Of a stretch of 64,000 nucleotides of DNA, positions 11,524-23,957 are shown in pieces. Within the stretch, counting starts at the first letter, position 1; each line of letters opens with the position of its first letter. The notes beneath the pieces were generated by a model that was not told where the DNA came from, did not search any database, and saw only the letters and a list, made by a program, of their open reading frames with translations. Both the position numbers and the translations under genes were made by a program. Source of the stretch: Teratosphaeria epicoccoides. Its lineage: Eukaryota > Ascomycota > Dothideomycetes > Mycosphaerellales > Teratosphaeriaceae. The stretch is from contig JADDMT010000062.1 of assembly GCA_021401465.1 (NCBI GenBank), positions 62,001-126,000 of the forward strand, written 5' to 3'.

Positions 11524-12950
11524 GCTCTCCTCTACGTAGAACGGCTAGGAGCCTGAGAAAGTACAAGCTGTTTCCCTGCGTTTCGCGTCCGGATTTAGAC
11601 AGAGCCGCCTAGAGGGTAGTAGTATTGCGAGCAAATCCCCCCCTGCTAGTAGCTCTCTAGCTTAAAAGACTAGGCCCCTAACACTTCTCGTATAGCGTCA
11701 TAACTCTACTTTGCTCAAAAACTACTTCTCTTTAATTTTGCGATCGAAAACCCCCTTTCTTTCTAGCTGTGCTCTAGCGCATAGGAGCTAGCTGCTAGCT
11801 ATTCTTGCATAGTCCCTAAACTCTACTCCTCGGCTAAATCTACTTTACTTTACTTTACTTCACTTCACTTCTATTACTATAGTCTAAGCTATTAAGGATA
11901 CGCTTCTAGGCCCGTGCTAGCGTATCTCTCGCTATATAAAAAAGTCGCTGTTAATACTGCTCTTGCTTTCTTTCTCTTACATGCTTACTTACATAGTAAG
12001 CCCCCCTTTCCCCTGCTTCTCCAAACCTCTCTTCTTAGATTCCGGATAATACTAACAGGTGTCAGATAGTGCCTACTATCTACTACGTTAACTACACCCT
12101 CTAGGGCGTAGATTACGTCCCCTAATTAGTGTGTCTTAGGCTCCTTGCTATTCCGCTTAGCCTACGCTAACTTATCTAGTCTACCTACGCCTGCGCCTAC
12201 AGGAGATACGCTAGCAAGCGCCTAAACTACAAGGCCCTATACGTTCTACTTAGTGTCTAGGCAAAACGTCCTGCTAACCTAGCTAGCCTCTCCCTCGCCT
12301 ATGTGTCCTACGCCTCCTAGACACACTCTTAGGACGCTAACAGGTATGACCTAAATCCTAGTCATCTTTGCATAGCTAACATAGTAATAGCGCTACTACC
12401 TACAGCGACCTGTTAAAGCTCCTTAAGGCCTAGAAGGCCTTAGGGCCTTTGTAGTTAGCGGGCCTACTATCTAGGTATTTCTTACTAGTCCCCCTCATGA
12501 TTACTCTGCTAACTCTTGTGTAGCGTCATAGCCTAGGAGGTCATAGGGACTGTCGCTACTACGGTCGCCTAGTAGGGCCTCCTGTAAGTTCATCCTGTAC
12601 TCTATGGGTTTCTACATGCTAACACTTAAAAGGTCGAGGGGCGTTCTACTAGCGCTTGCCCTAGGTAGGTAGCAGGAGAACATTACTAGTAAGGGGGAGA
12701 GCCTTCGTCAGGCCAAGCCTAGCGCCGCTACTTAGGGTCCTAGCTAAAAGGCTAGGGAGGCTAACAGTAGCCTAGGTAATAGGTCTAGGGGGTCTAGCGA
12801 GGATCCCTTAGACAGTAAGGGGGCTAGCCCTACTAGCGAGGTTCCTAGTAACAATCCCGCATGATTTTCGCTAGGGTCCCTGTTCTTAGCGCGGGTTCCT
12901 ACCGCTAGGGGGGGGTAGGGGAGGTGTTTTCTTTGTTATACATGTAGTTA
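11524..12950 (-). other. B2 3' region with possible antisense frame
   Basis: Region between chromodomain and 3' LTR, matching 19860-21235 of B1 in reverse. Read on the plus strand (antisense to B2), a stretch of about 300 codons to a TGA at about 12862-12864 can be followed without a frame change. It is rich in Ser, Pro, Leu and Thr. Reading through all TAG and TAA codons makes such a frame easy to find by chance, so I do not call a gene. A TTTAC-type pentanucleotide repeat lies at 11841-11872. Confidence 0.3.
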
Positions 12951-15900
12951 TCTAATGTTAAAACCCTTTTTTTTTCTTTTTTTTTGACTATGCCCTTCTT
13001 AAAGCGCCTGTACTCCTTGTTTAAAACGCTAGGCTCCTGTTTCTAAGATCTACATCTTCCTTCCTTCTTCCCCTTATCCTACCTTTCTCTAGGTCCGTCT
13101 GCGCTCTCCGCGCTCCCCTAAGTCTGTTTAAAGCGGTCTATTACCTTAGTGTCTATCAGGTTTTCTAAGGGTTCCTACGTAGGGTTATAGTACCCTAACC
13201 ATTTTACTAGGACCTTATGCCCTTTTCCTCTCCTCCTGTCCCTCGCGCAAAGTATCTCCTCTACTAACTATTCCTTATGCGAGTCGAATAGCATAGGGTC
13301 TAGCTGTTTCTCGTTATTCTTCTGCCTAGGCATAGGGTCCTTACCTACTAGTCTTAGCAGGTTAGTGTAGAATACTAGGTATATATTGCTTAGGAGCCTA
13401 GTTAGACAGATAGAGACTAGTGATATTACCTTAGCTACTATGTACTTCGCGTGCTTCGCGTCTAAGCTTTTCTTTAGTCTCTCTATAGTATAGTTACATA
13501 GATCTAGCTAGACTTTGTTACTAACTTTGTAAATTAGGGCAGGGTTCTAACATTTATTAGCAGACTCCTCTTGTTCCTACATAGAAGCCGCTATAGTAGC
13601 CTAGCAGATTCCTGTTATGCTCTAGATCTTCTCTACAAACGCCTTTGCCCTCTTAGTAGCCTTTAACAGGCTAGGCTCTTCGGTATCCTTAGCTAAAGGT
13701 ATAGGGCCTTATGCTTCGTAGCTATAGGTAGCAAAGAAGGGGCTTATGCTAATCCCTAAGTAGTACCTCCTGTTTAGCACTAGCTATGCTATAGGGAGCT
13801 ACTATTTTTAGTCGGATTACTCATGATTAATGAAGTTCCGCAGGTATGCCTACACCTCCTAGTTTAGGCGTTTAGGGCCTCTGTCTGTTTATAGGTAGTA
13901 CGTAGAGCTTAACTACTAGTTTACCCCTATTCTTTCGCAGAAGGTCCTCTAAAAGGTGCTTGTCTAGTTAGTACCCTAGTTGCTCGTAATAGCCGCTAGC
14001 ATTCTGTAGTACTAGGCCTAGTAGTCTATAAACTTCTCTGCGTACTCCTCTGCTTTTATGCTAGGTATTGCCTATAACACTACGGACTTGCATAAGCGGT
14101 CCTTAATAACCTACAGGTACTAACATCCCTTAGACTTAGGTAGGTCTGTCATGAAATCCATCGAAATTTCCTAGAAGAATCTGTTAGGAACTAGTAGTAG
14201 CTTTAGTAGTCTATACTTGTGTTCTCTCTATACCTTGTTACGACTACAGTAGTCGTAGTATCTCAGGAATCGCCGGACATGCTTAGATAGCAAGGGCTAG
14301 TAGAAGTCGCGCCCTAGGATCATTGTTGTAGCATCCTGTCCTAGGTGCCTATATACTAGGGCGTCATGCATAGACTAGATTAGCCTTATCCTAAGTATGT
14401 CGTTGCTTTTATCTCTAGGGTCTAGGATGTCCTACCTAGACTAACTCGTTACTACTCTAGGGACCTAGAGCTTGTTACGGTACCGCAGGAAGCCCCTCTC
14501 GTTAATCTTGTTGTCCCTAGCTTGCAAGTTTAACGTCACCCTAGCTAGTAGCGTCTAGGAACTACTCTTTACTACTCTGACTACTGTCGAGTATAGCTCG
14601 TCCTTCTCTACTATAGCTACCTACAACTCATTAAAAGTGTAGTCCTAGAAGGGCCTAGTAGAGTCCATGTTAGAAGGCGCGGAGTTAACAGGTGCTAATT
14701 CGTCCTCGACTATAGTAGTAGGTATTATGTAGGTCGAGGTAATTAGTACGCTATTACTACTCTTGTCTGTAGTCTCCGGCTAATTTTTCACGACCTCTAG
14801 ATCTAAGAACCTCTTAAGCCGCGATTCCTTATCTGCTACTCCTAGCGTGTCCTGTTCTCGTCTCGACAGCGCGTCTGGCACTACTGCCTTAGAGCCTAGG
14901 TAGTATACTAGGGAGAACTAGAATTACGCGAGAGTCTCGTACTACCGTATCTGTCGCTCAGACAGCTGTCGCTTAACTATGACGTACTCTAGGTCTTTGT
15001 AGTCTGTAAGTATTATAAAGGGGCTACATGACTTCAGCTTAGGGCCCTAGAACTTAAGGCTAGATACTATAGCTAACATTTGCTTGTCGTAGATGTTATA
15101 GTTAATCTCCGCTTTGTTAAGCTTCTATGAAAAGAAACTGACTAGTCTACAGACCCTGTTGCTTTCTTGTAGGAGAGCCGCCCCTAACGTAAACCTACTA
15201 TAGTTAGTCTCTAAAAGGGTCGGCAGCTCCGGGTTCTATTAAGAAAGGACTAGCGCTAAGCAGAACTTTGCCTTTAGTGTTTTAAACGCGGACTCCTCGC
15301 TTTCTCCCTAGGAGAACAGCCGGCCCTTTCCTATAAGCGTAGTTAACGGCCTAGCCGTCTTCGAGTAGTTCGGGATAAACATCCTGTAGTAGTTAGCGAA
15401 GCCAAGGAATCTACAGACTTCCTTCTGTATCCTTAGCTACTCCTAGTTACGCATGGCCTCTACCTTTTCTAGGTTAGTCCCTATGCCTTTTCTGTTAGCG
15501 TAGATTATGAACCCTAGGTATTTGATCTTTTTCTTAGCAAACTCGCTTTTTCTAGGGTTAAGGTATAGGCCGCTATCCTAGAGCTTCTAGAGTACTCGCG
15601 TTACCTTAGCAAAATAGCCTTCTCGTAAACCGCTACTATATATGATGATGTCATCCATGTACGCGGAGGCGTAGTCGTCTAATTCCTCGCGTAATAGTGT
15701 GTTAATATATCGCTAGAACGTTGCTAGGGCCCTAGATAAACTAAACGGACATACTAACTATTCGAATAAGCCGAACCTTATGCGGAAGGCCGTTTTATAC
15801 TTATGGCCTTTCGCCATCTGGACTTAGTAGAAGGCCGAGACTACATCTACCTTAGTAAGCTACTAGGCGCCCATGAGGTTCCTCAAGGTCCCCGGAATTA

Positions 15901-18045
15901 ACAGGAGGGGGTACCTATCTTGCTTTGTGATTACCTTAAGAGCGTAGTAGTTATAGCAGAACCTAAGACCTACTAGTAGCTTCTAGACGAAAAGCATAGG
16001 AGCCGCGGCCTCTAAGTTAGTAGGCTAGATGAATCCCTTCCCTAACAATTCGTCTAAGGACTTCCTTAGCATAAGTAGTTCCTCTTTCGACATGCCATAT
16101 AGGGGTCCCTATAGCAGAGCTAGTTAGGATCTGTCTAGTCCTTCGCAGAGTTTAACGTAGTAGTTAATACTAGGGTAGTATGGCGCTAGTTTCTCTGCTT
16201 CCCTGTAGTAAAACAGCGGAGCCATGTGTTAGAGCTCTAGAGGGAGCGCCTTTCTTAACTTGTCAAGTGTCGGGTATTCTTTTGTTTTTAAGGCCTCTTT
16301 TATATCCGCTGTTACAGACGCGCATACCTAAGTAAAGTCCCTGTAGTCCTTGTATCCTTAGTAGTTCCGCCCTTTATCTATCTGCTATCCCGCTCTCCTA
16401 TGCTAGTACTAGCGCTTCTCTGGCGCGGTCCGCACTTTATTGTGAGCCTTCTAGGGGTTCCCTAGAGTCAAGGGGAAGGTAAGGTCCTTTACTACATATG
16501 CGTATACTAGTTGCTAGAACCCCTTGATTTCTATCTAGAAGGCGACTACTCCTTCTACCGCAGAGTCCTATATCGACGCTGTTATGCCTCTCGCTATTCA
16601 TGACTCTTTGCTTATTAAGCTTAAACCTAGGCCTTTTGCTAGGTCTCCGTTAATTGTAGCGTAGTACTAGTACCCTTTGTCGATAAGAGCTAATGTCCTA
16701 GTATTATTTGCAAGGACTACGTCAGTATAAATCAGGTTCCTGTCCATGGATCCCTTAAATCTCTCCTACCCTTCTACTAATGCTTCTGTTACTCCTACTT
16801 CCTAACTCCGAGCAGGAGTTAATCTTTTCCTGAGTATTTCTTCCTAGGTTCCTCTTTAATCCTATTGTCTTCTAGTAAGGGCGACACTCGAGTAGCGTTA
16901 ATCTAGGCTAGGGGTACGGCTAGGGCGTAGGGATACCCCTTAACCTAGTGTCTAGACGCTCTGTAGTAGTAACACAGGTTGTTCTCCTAGCGTCTCTCTC
17001 TCTTAGTAGCGTCTACCTATTTAGCACGTTGTTTCGCCCTGCTGTTCTGTTAGGGTCCTCTGCTATTAGGCTAGTCTCCTGTAGTACAAGTTAGTACTAT
17101 GACTATGTCTCTATCTGCGTCTATTTAGGACCTAACCCTAGGGTTAGGTACCTACATAGCACCTGTAGCAGTCCCCTTAGAGTCCTTGTTCTACTCTCTT
17201 AAGTATCTCCTATAGGCTACCTTGAACTAGTTAGTAGCCTTAGAGTTTGTCATGACTCTTTTAACCTCCTCTGCAAACGCGAAGTAGTCCCCTAAATCTC
17301 TTACGTTTGCTATGTATATCCTTGCGGGGTTCGAAAACAAATTCTTGAGGTATCTAATCTTCGCGTTATCTATCTACTAGTATCTCCCTGCTAACAGCAG
17401 GAGTTCGTCGAATTCTTGCTAGTACTTATGCCATGGCTAGCCTGCTACGTGTCGGAGGTTCGTGAGCTATTCTAGAGCCTTCGTAGTCTCGTTACTATCT
17501 GCAAACACTACTTCAAGTTACGCGAAGAAAACTTCAGGGTCCTTGTCTCTGTCCGCGCCTCCTTTCTCCTAGAAGTTGCGCATCTAAGCGCGCTAGCAAG
17601 TAGGGAGGGTATCGTAGATAGTGTTCTAGTAATAGTCTACGCCTATTAGGGGTTTTATCCTAGAGTACGCCCTAAGCGAACTCCTAATATAGAGTAGGTA
17701 GTCCCTAAACAATTCGGCCCTTCTGTCCTATGTTAGTAGCCTCTACTCTTAGGGTCCTGTCGATTCGGTGCCAGAGTTCGCGCACGTTACTACAGCTAGC
17801 GCATCTGCGAGAGCTTTTAGTAGCTCCTCTGACAGGGCGCCTAGGCTCTGTTGCTATTAGGACTCCGATTCATTTAAGGCGGCTTACGTAGTAGTTAGCT
17901 TAGCTATAATCTGCTGTTATTAGGTATGCATTCCTTTAATGACCCGACGCATTTCTGCTAGCGCTTCTTCGTTCGTAGACCCTTTAGACACTAGGGTCGA
18001 TTAGCTAGAGGACAGCTTTTCTATAGTAAAATTAATCGTACTTAA
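12951..18045 (-). pseudogene. B2 gag-pol pseudogene
   Basis: Read leftward from about 18045: gag (to about 16870), protease, RT (box reads YMDD near 15650-15661), RNase H, integrase (about 14550-13300) and a chromodomain-like end near 13140-13250. It matches B1 along its whole length and supplies the segment that B1 has interrupted at 11499/18216. Many RIP stops; non-functional. Confidence 0.8.
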
Positions 18046-18210
18046 TGTCATAGGTAAAGAGTGTATACATAGGAGCTTATGTAGTATTTAACAAGTATAA
18101 TAGGGAGAGAGACACTATCTGCTAGCTATCTAGTCCTTTATAGCTAGGTTTATTAGGGGTCGCGTATAGGCTTCAGCCTATGCTAAGGACTTAGGGCCCT
18201 GCCCTTCACA
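18046..18210 (-). repeat. B2 5' LTR
   Basis: 165 bp, in reverse orientation starting TGTGAAGGGC and ending TATGACA. It is followed by the target duplication TGTAC at 18211-18215. Confidence 0.85.
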
Positions 18211-19850
18211 TGTACTCGATAGTAGTTAGAGTAGTAAAGAGTAGCTCCTAGACGCTACTAGCTAGAGTGATGCTAAAATTGCAAGCTAGGGACTACAAGA
18301 TTAACAAGAGGGGCTTTCTGCGATACTATAACAAGCTCTAGGTCCCTAGAGTAGTAACTAGTTAGTCTAGGCAAGACATTCCGGACCCTAGAGATAAAAG
18401 TAACGACATACTTAGGATAAGGCTAATCTAGTCTATGCATGACGTACTAGTATACAGGCATCTAGGACAGGATGCCATGACAATGATCCTAGGGCGTAAC
18501 TTCTATTAGCCCTTACTGTCTTAGCATGTCTGGCGATTCCTGAGAAACTGCGACTACAACGGTCGTAACATGGCATAGAGAGAGTATAAGCACAGACTAC
18601 TAAAGCTACTACTAGTTCCTAACAGATTCTTCTAGGAAATCTCGATAGATTTCATGACGGACCTACCCGAGTCCGAGGATTTTAGTACTTGTAGGTTATT
18701 AAAGACGGCTTATGTAAGTCCGTAGTATTATAGGTAATGCCTAGCATAAAAGCAGAGGAATACGCGGAAAAATTTATAGACTACTAGGCCTAGTACTACA
18801 GAATGCTAACAGCTATCACGAGCGACTAGGGTACTAACTAGACTAGCACCTTTTAGAGGACCTTCTGTAAAAGAATAGGAGTGTCCTAGTAGTTAAGCTC
18901 TACGTACTACCTATAAACAGATAGAGGCCCTAAACGCCTTAACTAAGAGATACAGGCATACCTTCGGAACTTTATTACCTATAAGTAATCTGACTAGAGG
19001 CGGTAGCTCCCCGTGGCACAGCTAGCGCTAAACGGGAGGTACTACTTAGGGATTAGCATAAGCCCCTTCTTTACTACCTATAGCTACAAAGCATAGGGCC
19101 CTATACCTTTAGCTAAGGATACTAAAGAGCCTAGCCTATAAGAGGGTAAAGGCGTTTGTAGAGAAGATCTAGAGCATAACGGGAATCTGCTAGGCTACTA
19201 TAGTAGCTTCTATGTAGGAGTAAGAGGAGTCTGCTAATAAACGTTAGAACCCTGCCCTAATTTACAAAGTTAGTAACAAAGTCTAGCTAGATCTGTAGAA
19301 CTATACTACAGAGAGACTAAAGAAAAGCTTAGACGCGAAGCATGCGAAGTACATAGTAGCTAAGGTAATATTACTAGTCTCTATCTGTCTAACTAGGCTC
19401 CTAAATAATATACACCTAGTGTTCTGTACTAACCTGCTAAGACTAGTAGGTAAAGACCCTATACCTAGGCAGGAGAATGACGACAAATAGCTAGACCCTA
19501 TGCTGTTCGACTCGCATAAGGAATAGTTAGTAGAGGAGATACTTTGCGCGAGAAACAGGAGGAGGGGAAAAGGGCGCGAGGTCCTAGTAAAATAGTCAGG
19601 GTACTATGACCCTATGTAGGAGCCCTTAGAGAACCTAATAGACACTAAGGTAATAGACCGCTTTAAACAGACTTAGGGAAGTACGGAAAGCGCAGATGGA
19701 CCTAGGGAGAGGTAGGACAAGAGGAAGAAGGAAGGAAGACGCAGATCTTAGAAACAGGAGCCTGGCGTTTTGAACAAGGAGTACAGGCATTTTAAGAAGG
19801 ACATAGTTAAGGGGAAAAATTTGACATTAGTTAACTATGTACACAACAAA
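18211..19850 (+). pseudogene. B1 pol pseudogene, integrase and chromodomain
   Basis: Continuation of the B1 pol after the nested B2. An integrase zinc-binding region (His and Cys residues around 18440-18560) is followed by the catalytic core (an IDFMTDLPE block near 18645) and a chromodomain-like end (LVK.SGYYDPM.EPLENLID, about 19580-19645). Chromodomains of this kind direct integration to heterochromatin in chromoviruses. TAG/TAA stops and small shifts throughout. Confidence 0.75.
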
Positions 19851-21235
19851 AGAAAAAAAACCCCCTAGTAGCAGGAACCTACGCCGAGAACAGGGACCCT
19901 AGCGACAATTACGCGGGATTGTTACTAGGAACCCCGCTAGCATGGCTAGCCCCCTCGCTATCCGAGAGGTCCTTGCTAGACCCCCTAGACCTATCGCCTA
20001 GGCTACTGTCAGGCTCCCTAGCCGAAAGGCTAGGGCTACAAGCAGCGGCGCCAGGCTTAGCCTGACGAGGGCTCTCGCCCTTGCTAGTAACGTTCTCCTG
20101 CTACCTACCTAGGGTAAGCGCTAGTAGAACGCCCCTAGACCTTTTAAAGGGTTAGCGTATAGAAACACACAGAGTACAGGATAAATTTACAGGTAGCCCT
20201 ACTAGGCGACAGTAGTAGCAACGATGCCTGTAACCTCCTAGGCTACGACGCTATACAAGAGTTAGCAGAGTAATTATAAGGAGGACTAGTAGGAAATACC
20301 TAGACAGTAGGCCTGCTAATTGCAAAGGCCCTAAGGCCTTCTAGGCCTTAAGGACCTTTGACAGGTTACTATAGGTAGTGGCGCTATTACGATGTTAGCT
20401 ATACAAGAATGACTAGGATTTAGGTCATACCTGTTAGCGTCCTAGGAGTATGTCTAGGAGGCGTAGGAAACGTAGGCAAGAGAGAGGCTAGCTAGGTTAG
20501 CAGGACGTTTCGCCTAGACACTAAGTAAAACATATAGGGCCTTATAGTTTAAGCGCTTGCTAGCGCATCTCCTGCAGGCATAGGCTTAGGTAGACTAGAT
20601 AAGTTAGCGTAGGCTAGGTAGAATAGCAAGGAACCTAGGACACACTAATTAGGGGACGTAATCTACGCCCTAAAGGGCGTAGTCGACGTAGTAGATATTA
20701 GGCGCTATCTGACCCCTGTTAGTATTGCCCGGACTCTAGGAAAAGAGGTCAGGAGAATTAGGGGGGGAGGGGGCTTACTATGTAAGTAAGCATGTAAGAG
20801 AAAGGAAGTAGGAGCGGTATTAACAGCGACTTTTTATATAACAACAGACGTACTAGCACGGGCCTAGGAGCGCCCCCTTAATAGCTCGGACTATAAGAAT
20901 AGAAGTAAAGTAAAGTGAAGTAAAGTGAAGTAGATTTAGCTAAGTAGTAGAGTTTAGGGATTATGTAGGACTAGCTAGTAGCTACCTATTATGCGCTAGA
21001 GCACGGCTAGTAGGGGGGGTTTTCTAATCGCAAAATTAAAGAGAAGTAGTTTCTAAGCAAAGTAGAACTATAACACTATACAAGAATTGTTAGGGGCCTA
21101 GTCTTTTAAGCTAGAGAGCTATTAGCAGGGGGATTTGCTTGCGACACTACTACCCTCTAGGCGGCTCCGTCTAAATCCGGACGCAAAACGCGGGGAAACA
21201 GCTCGTACTCACTCGGGCTCCTAGCCGTTCTACTC
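19851..21235 (+). other. B1 3' region
   Basis: Homologous to the 3' region of B2 (11524-12950 inverted). It contains GAAGT/AAAGT-type pentanucleotide repeats at 20901-20933. The antisense strand shows the same Ser/Pro-rich possible frame as in B2. No convincing gene on the sense strand. Confidence 0.35.
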
Positions 21236-21260
21236 GGAGGAGGGAGGAGGGGGGGGGGGT
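21236..21260 (+). promoter_or_regulatory. B1 polypurine tract
   Basis: Almost pure G/A run (ggagg followed by ten or more G) two bases before the 3' LTR at 21263. This is the expected place for the plus-strand primer of reverse transcription. Confidence 0.75.
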
Positions 21261-21262
21261 AA

Positions 21263-21431
21263 TGTAAAGAGCGAGGCCCTAAGTCCTTAGTATAGGCTAA
21301 GGCCTATGTGCGACCCCTGTAACTTAAGGCTAGCTATAAAAGACCAGACAGCTAGCAGATAGTCCCTCTCTCCCTATTATACTTGTTAAATACTACATGA
21401 ATCCCTATGTACACGCTATTTACCTGTAACA
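21263..21431 (+). repeat. B1 3' LTR
   Basis: 169 bp, TGTAAAGAGC to CTGTAACA, followed by the target duplication ACAGG (21432-21436). Confidence 0.85.
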
Positions 21432-21436
21432 ACAGG

Positions 21437-22673
21437 ATTAACTTGCGCTTCCTAATACAAGTCTTAGCCTCGTTAAGCTTAGTATCCTCTTACATAGCAG
21501 ATGTAGTAATACTATAGCACGTAGGGATTCCGTCAAGATTAAGCGTATTACTAAACGTGCCCTACTTAGTATCCTCCTCATCCTAAAAGATCCGGCCTAG
21601 AGGCTTGATTACTCTCTTAGTATAAGAACAGACTACTAGTAGAGAGGCTTTAGCCTCCTCCTTGCCCTTGTTACTAACTACTAATTTAGTCATGCCCCTC
21701 TTTGCGCTCTTTAGCGTTAAGGTAGCATAATTAGCAGCGCTACATCTTTGTTAGCTAGGCTTAGCAAACATGCATAAGGAAATACTTACAGCTTAGTCTT
21801 CTTGACTAGCTTAGAAGCAGGGAGCTTCTATAAGCGGCGCAGAGGTATAGGGGCCTTGCCTACTAGCGCGCGGAAGGGATAAACTATGTTCTTCTAGATC
21901 TTACATGTCTTAAAGTTGTCATTAATAGCCGTAAGGGACCTAAGCTGTTAATGTAGCTTGCTTAAGGCATACTTGTCGACTCTAACGTTAGCCTAGAAAT
22001 AGTTCGCGATTATTCTTAGAGAGTATGCATGCTTAAGACATACTATCACGAAGGTCCTAACCCTAATAGTTAGCACCTTTAAGATCTTCTAGACTAAGTC
22101 TACAAGTAGACCTAGACAGACATTCTTGCTAGTTAGCAAGGAATTAAAACAGACACTACTATAAGAGCGGTTTATACTCGCTATGAAGCATAAAAGGGTA
22201 CTAAGCAAGTACATAAGTAACTCGCGATACTTAGCCTATAGCTAATTTACGGCTATAGACCCTTTAGTAGTACCTTAGTTACGCGTTATCTAGAATCTAT
22301 CAATATAACAGCAGAGCTAGTTATGCTTGCTATAGACCTCCTTAGGAAGGTCTTAGCATTTCTGATGCTTGCTTTTACAATTCTCGTAGTTATAGTAGAC
22401 ACTACTCTTATTAGGCCTGCTAACGTAAATCTTGGCTACATATAGTTAGTATAGGACACACATACCTTGCGGGTAGAGGACGCCTTACTAACGCGTAGGG
22501 GTAGAGTACATGTAACCTAGCTACTAAAGTTGTTAAGGTACCTGTAGTACAAGCAATAGTTATGTAAGGGGTACGTAGCATTAAACTTAGTCTTAAGCGC
22601 TATTATTACTAAGCATACAATTAATCTTAATTGATCGATTAAAGGTGAGGCTCTAGGAAGGACTAGTAGACAC
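21437..22673 (-). pseudogene. Family A antisense ORF, copy A2, N-terminal piece
   Basis: Matches 47690-48904 of A4. The start position reads GTG in place of ATG (22671-22673), and RIP stops are frequent. The TATA box at 22754-22763 is still 88 bp upstream of the start position. Non-functional. Confidence 0.5.
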
Positions 22674-22753
22674 TACGTAGTAAAGGCTTAGCAAAGTAGA
22701 AGCTTAGTTAAGGTTAGTGTTTAGGAACAAGTTATTAGGGGTATAGCGCGGCC

Positions 22754-22763
22754 TTTTTATACC
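22754..22763 (-). promoter_or_regulatory. TATA box of antisense ORF, copy A2
   Basis: Minus-strand GGTATAAAAA, 88 bp upstream of the start position at 22673, as in A1, A4 and A6, although this copy is otherwise strongly diverged. Confidence 0.5.
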
Positions 22764-23394
22764 TCCTACCTACGCCTTGTTACCTGCCGCATCTGTTAAG
22801 CTAGTGCCTTAATTCACAAGTGTAGAGCTCCTACCTTTAGTTAAGTTATAGGGTGCGGTTAATGTAATAACAGATAACGTAGCTAGTCTGCATGTACGCT
22901 AATTCACAAGTAAACTAGCATGAAAATATGACGAGCCTATGTTAGGAGTACGCTCCTTCTATTTCAAGTAGGGTACGCGTAACATCTGCGGACACTCCTA
23001 CTAGCCCTAGGGCTCTACGACATGTTCTGTAAAGTTACGACTAAATAGGGACAGCTAAGCTACTTAGTAAAGCTAGAGTATATGCGCTTGCCCTACTACT
23101 TTAAGGATAGACAGAAGTACGTACTCGTAGTTTCCTAATAATCTTAACCTACATGTAACACGAAGGTATTACGAGGCTACTCTGAATGTCATATTAGCTA
23201 CTATAGCATAGTAACTCTACCTCGTGTATATCGCGAAGGTCTTAAGGGTGCCGCCATGTAGGTTATCTTAAGGTCAACTAATCTTTAGCTATCTACCTAT
23301 CTTACGTAGTATGTAACGTATACTATCCTATACCCTATTTGCTCCGCTTACCTACTAGTAAGGCTAAGGACATCCTTATAGGAGGGAGGGGCAG

Positions 23395-23795
23395 TATTAC
23401 GGTTAATACTACTACAGGGTGTTAGAGCTAAGCACGCTCTAGTATACTACCCTTAGCATGCTATAGACCCTGTCTATTATAGTAGGCGTCCCTTTATACG
23501 TTAACTCGTATATCCTTCGTCCTATAGGCTTGCTACCTAAGCGTAGGGGACGTAATAATCCTACACGCTACCCTCTCTACAGTACCCTTGCAGGGACTCT
23601 CGAGACCTACAGTACCCCTACGGAGTTAGGCGCGGACATGCTTTCCTAATTAAAGGGCGTCAGGGGACATAAGCACCTCTAGAGCTACCTCTGCAATAAG
23701 CAGAAAGCAGTACTATCTTGTACCTACAGAAAGGTATAATTACTCTGTTACACTACAAGATATATTTATTATCATATAGCTTTATATCTATATCA
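23395..23795 (+). repeat. Family A LTR (3' LTR of A2), diverged
   Basis: About 401 bp, start TATTACGG (TG changed to TA) and end TATATCA. It is longer than the 360-bp LTRs because a block around the acagtacccctgc motif is duplicated near 23578-23630. Confidence 0.8.
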
Positions 23796-23957
23796 TGTTA
23801 CTAGTACTATTACTAGTACTATTACTAGTGCTATTACTAGTGCTATTACTAGTGCTATCACTAGTACTGTTACTAGTACTATTACTCGTGCTATTACTAT
23901 TACTGTTACTAGTACTGTTACTAGTGCTATTACTAGTGCTGTTACTAATACTCGTAC
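23796..23957 (+). repeat. 12-bp minisatellite (TTACTAGTACTA-like)
   Basis: About 13 copies of a 12-bp unit, ttactagtacta, with RIP-like variants (ttactagtgcta, tcactagtact). The long Leu/Val frame seen here is only a translation of this repeat. Confidence 0.8.

Larger units (their letters stand above)
11500..18210 (-). mobile_element. Family B chromovirus B2, inverted, nested in B1
   Basis: A second copy of family B, about 6.7 kb, inserted in the opposite direction into the pol of B1. The 5' LTR is at the right (18046-18210). Only about 24 bp of the 3' LTR remain at the left (11500-11523), so most of that LTR and the adjoining polypurine tract are deleted. Gene order on the minus strand is gag, protease, RT, RNase H, integrase, chromodomain, 3' region. 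Confidence 0.85.
7890..21431 (+). mobile_element. Family B chromovirus B1, containing inverted B2
   Basis: LTR retrotransposon bounded by LTRs of 165 and 169 bp (7890-8054 and 21263-21431), both starting TGTAAAG and ending ACA, within the 5-bp duplication ACAGG. Removing the nested B2 and its duplicated target leaves about 6.8 kb. Order on the plus strand: LTR, gag, protease, RT, RNase H, [B2], integrase, chromodomain, 3' region, polypurine tract, LTR. It is inactivated by RIP. Confidence 0.9.
21432..23795 (+). mobile_element. Family A chromovirus copy A2, right part
   Basis: Resumes the family A sequence broken at 7889. It contains the remainder of the antisense ORF (21437-22673), its promoter, the spacer and a diverged 3' LTR. 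It is clearly more mutated than A1 or A4. Confidence 0.85.
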
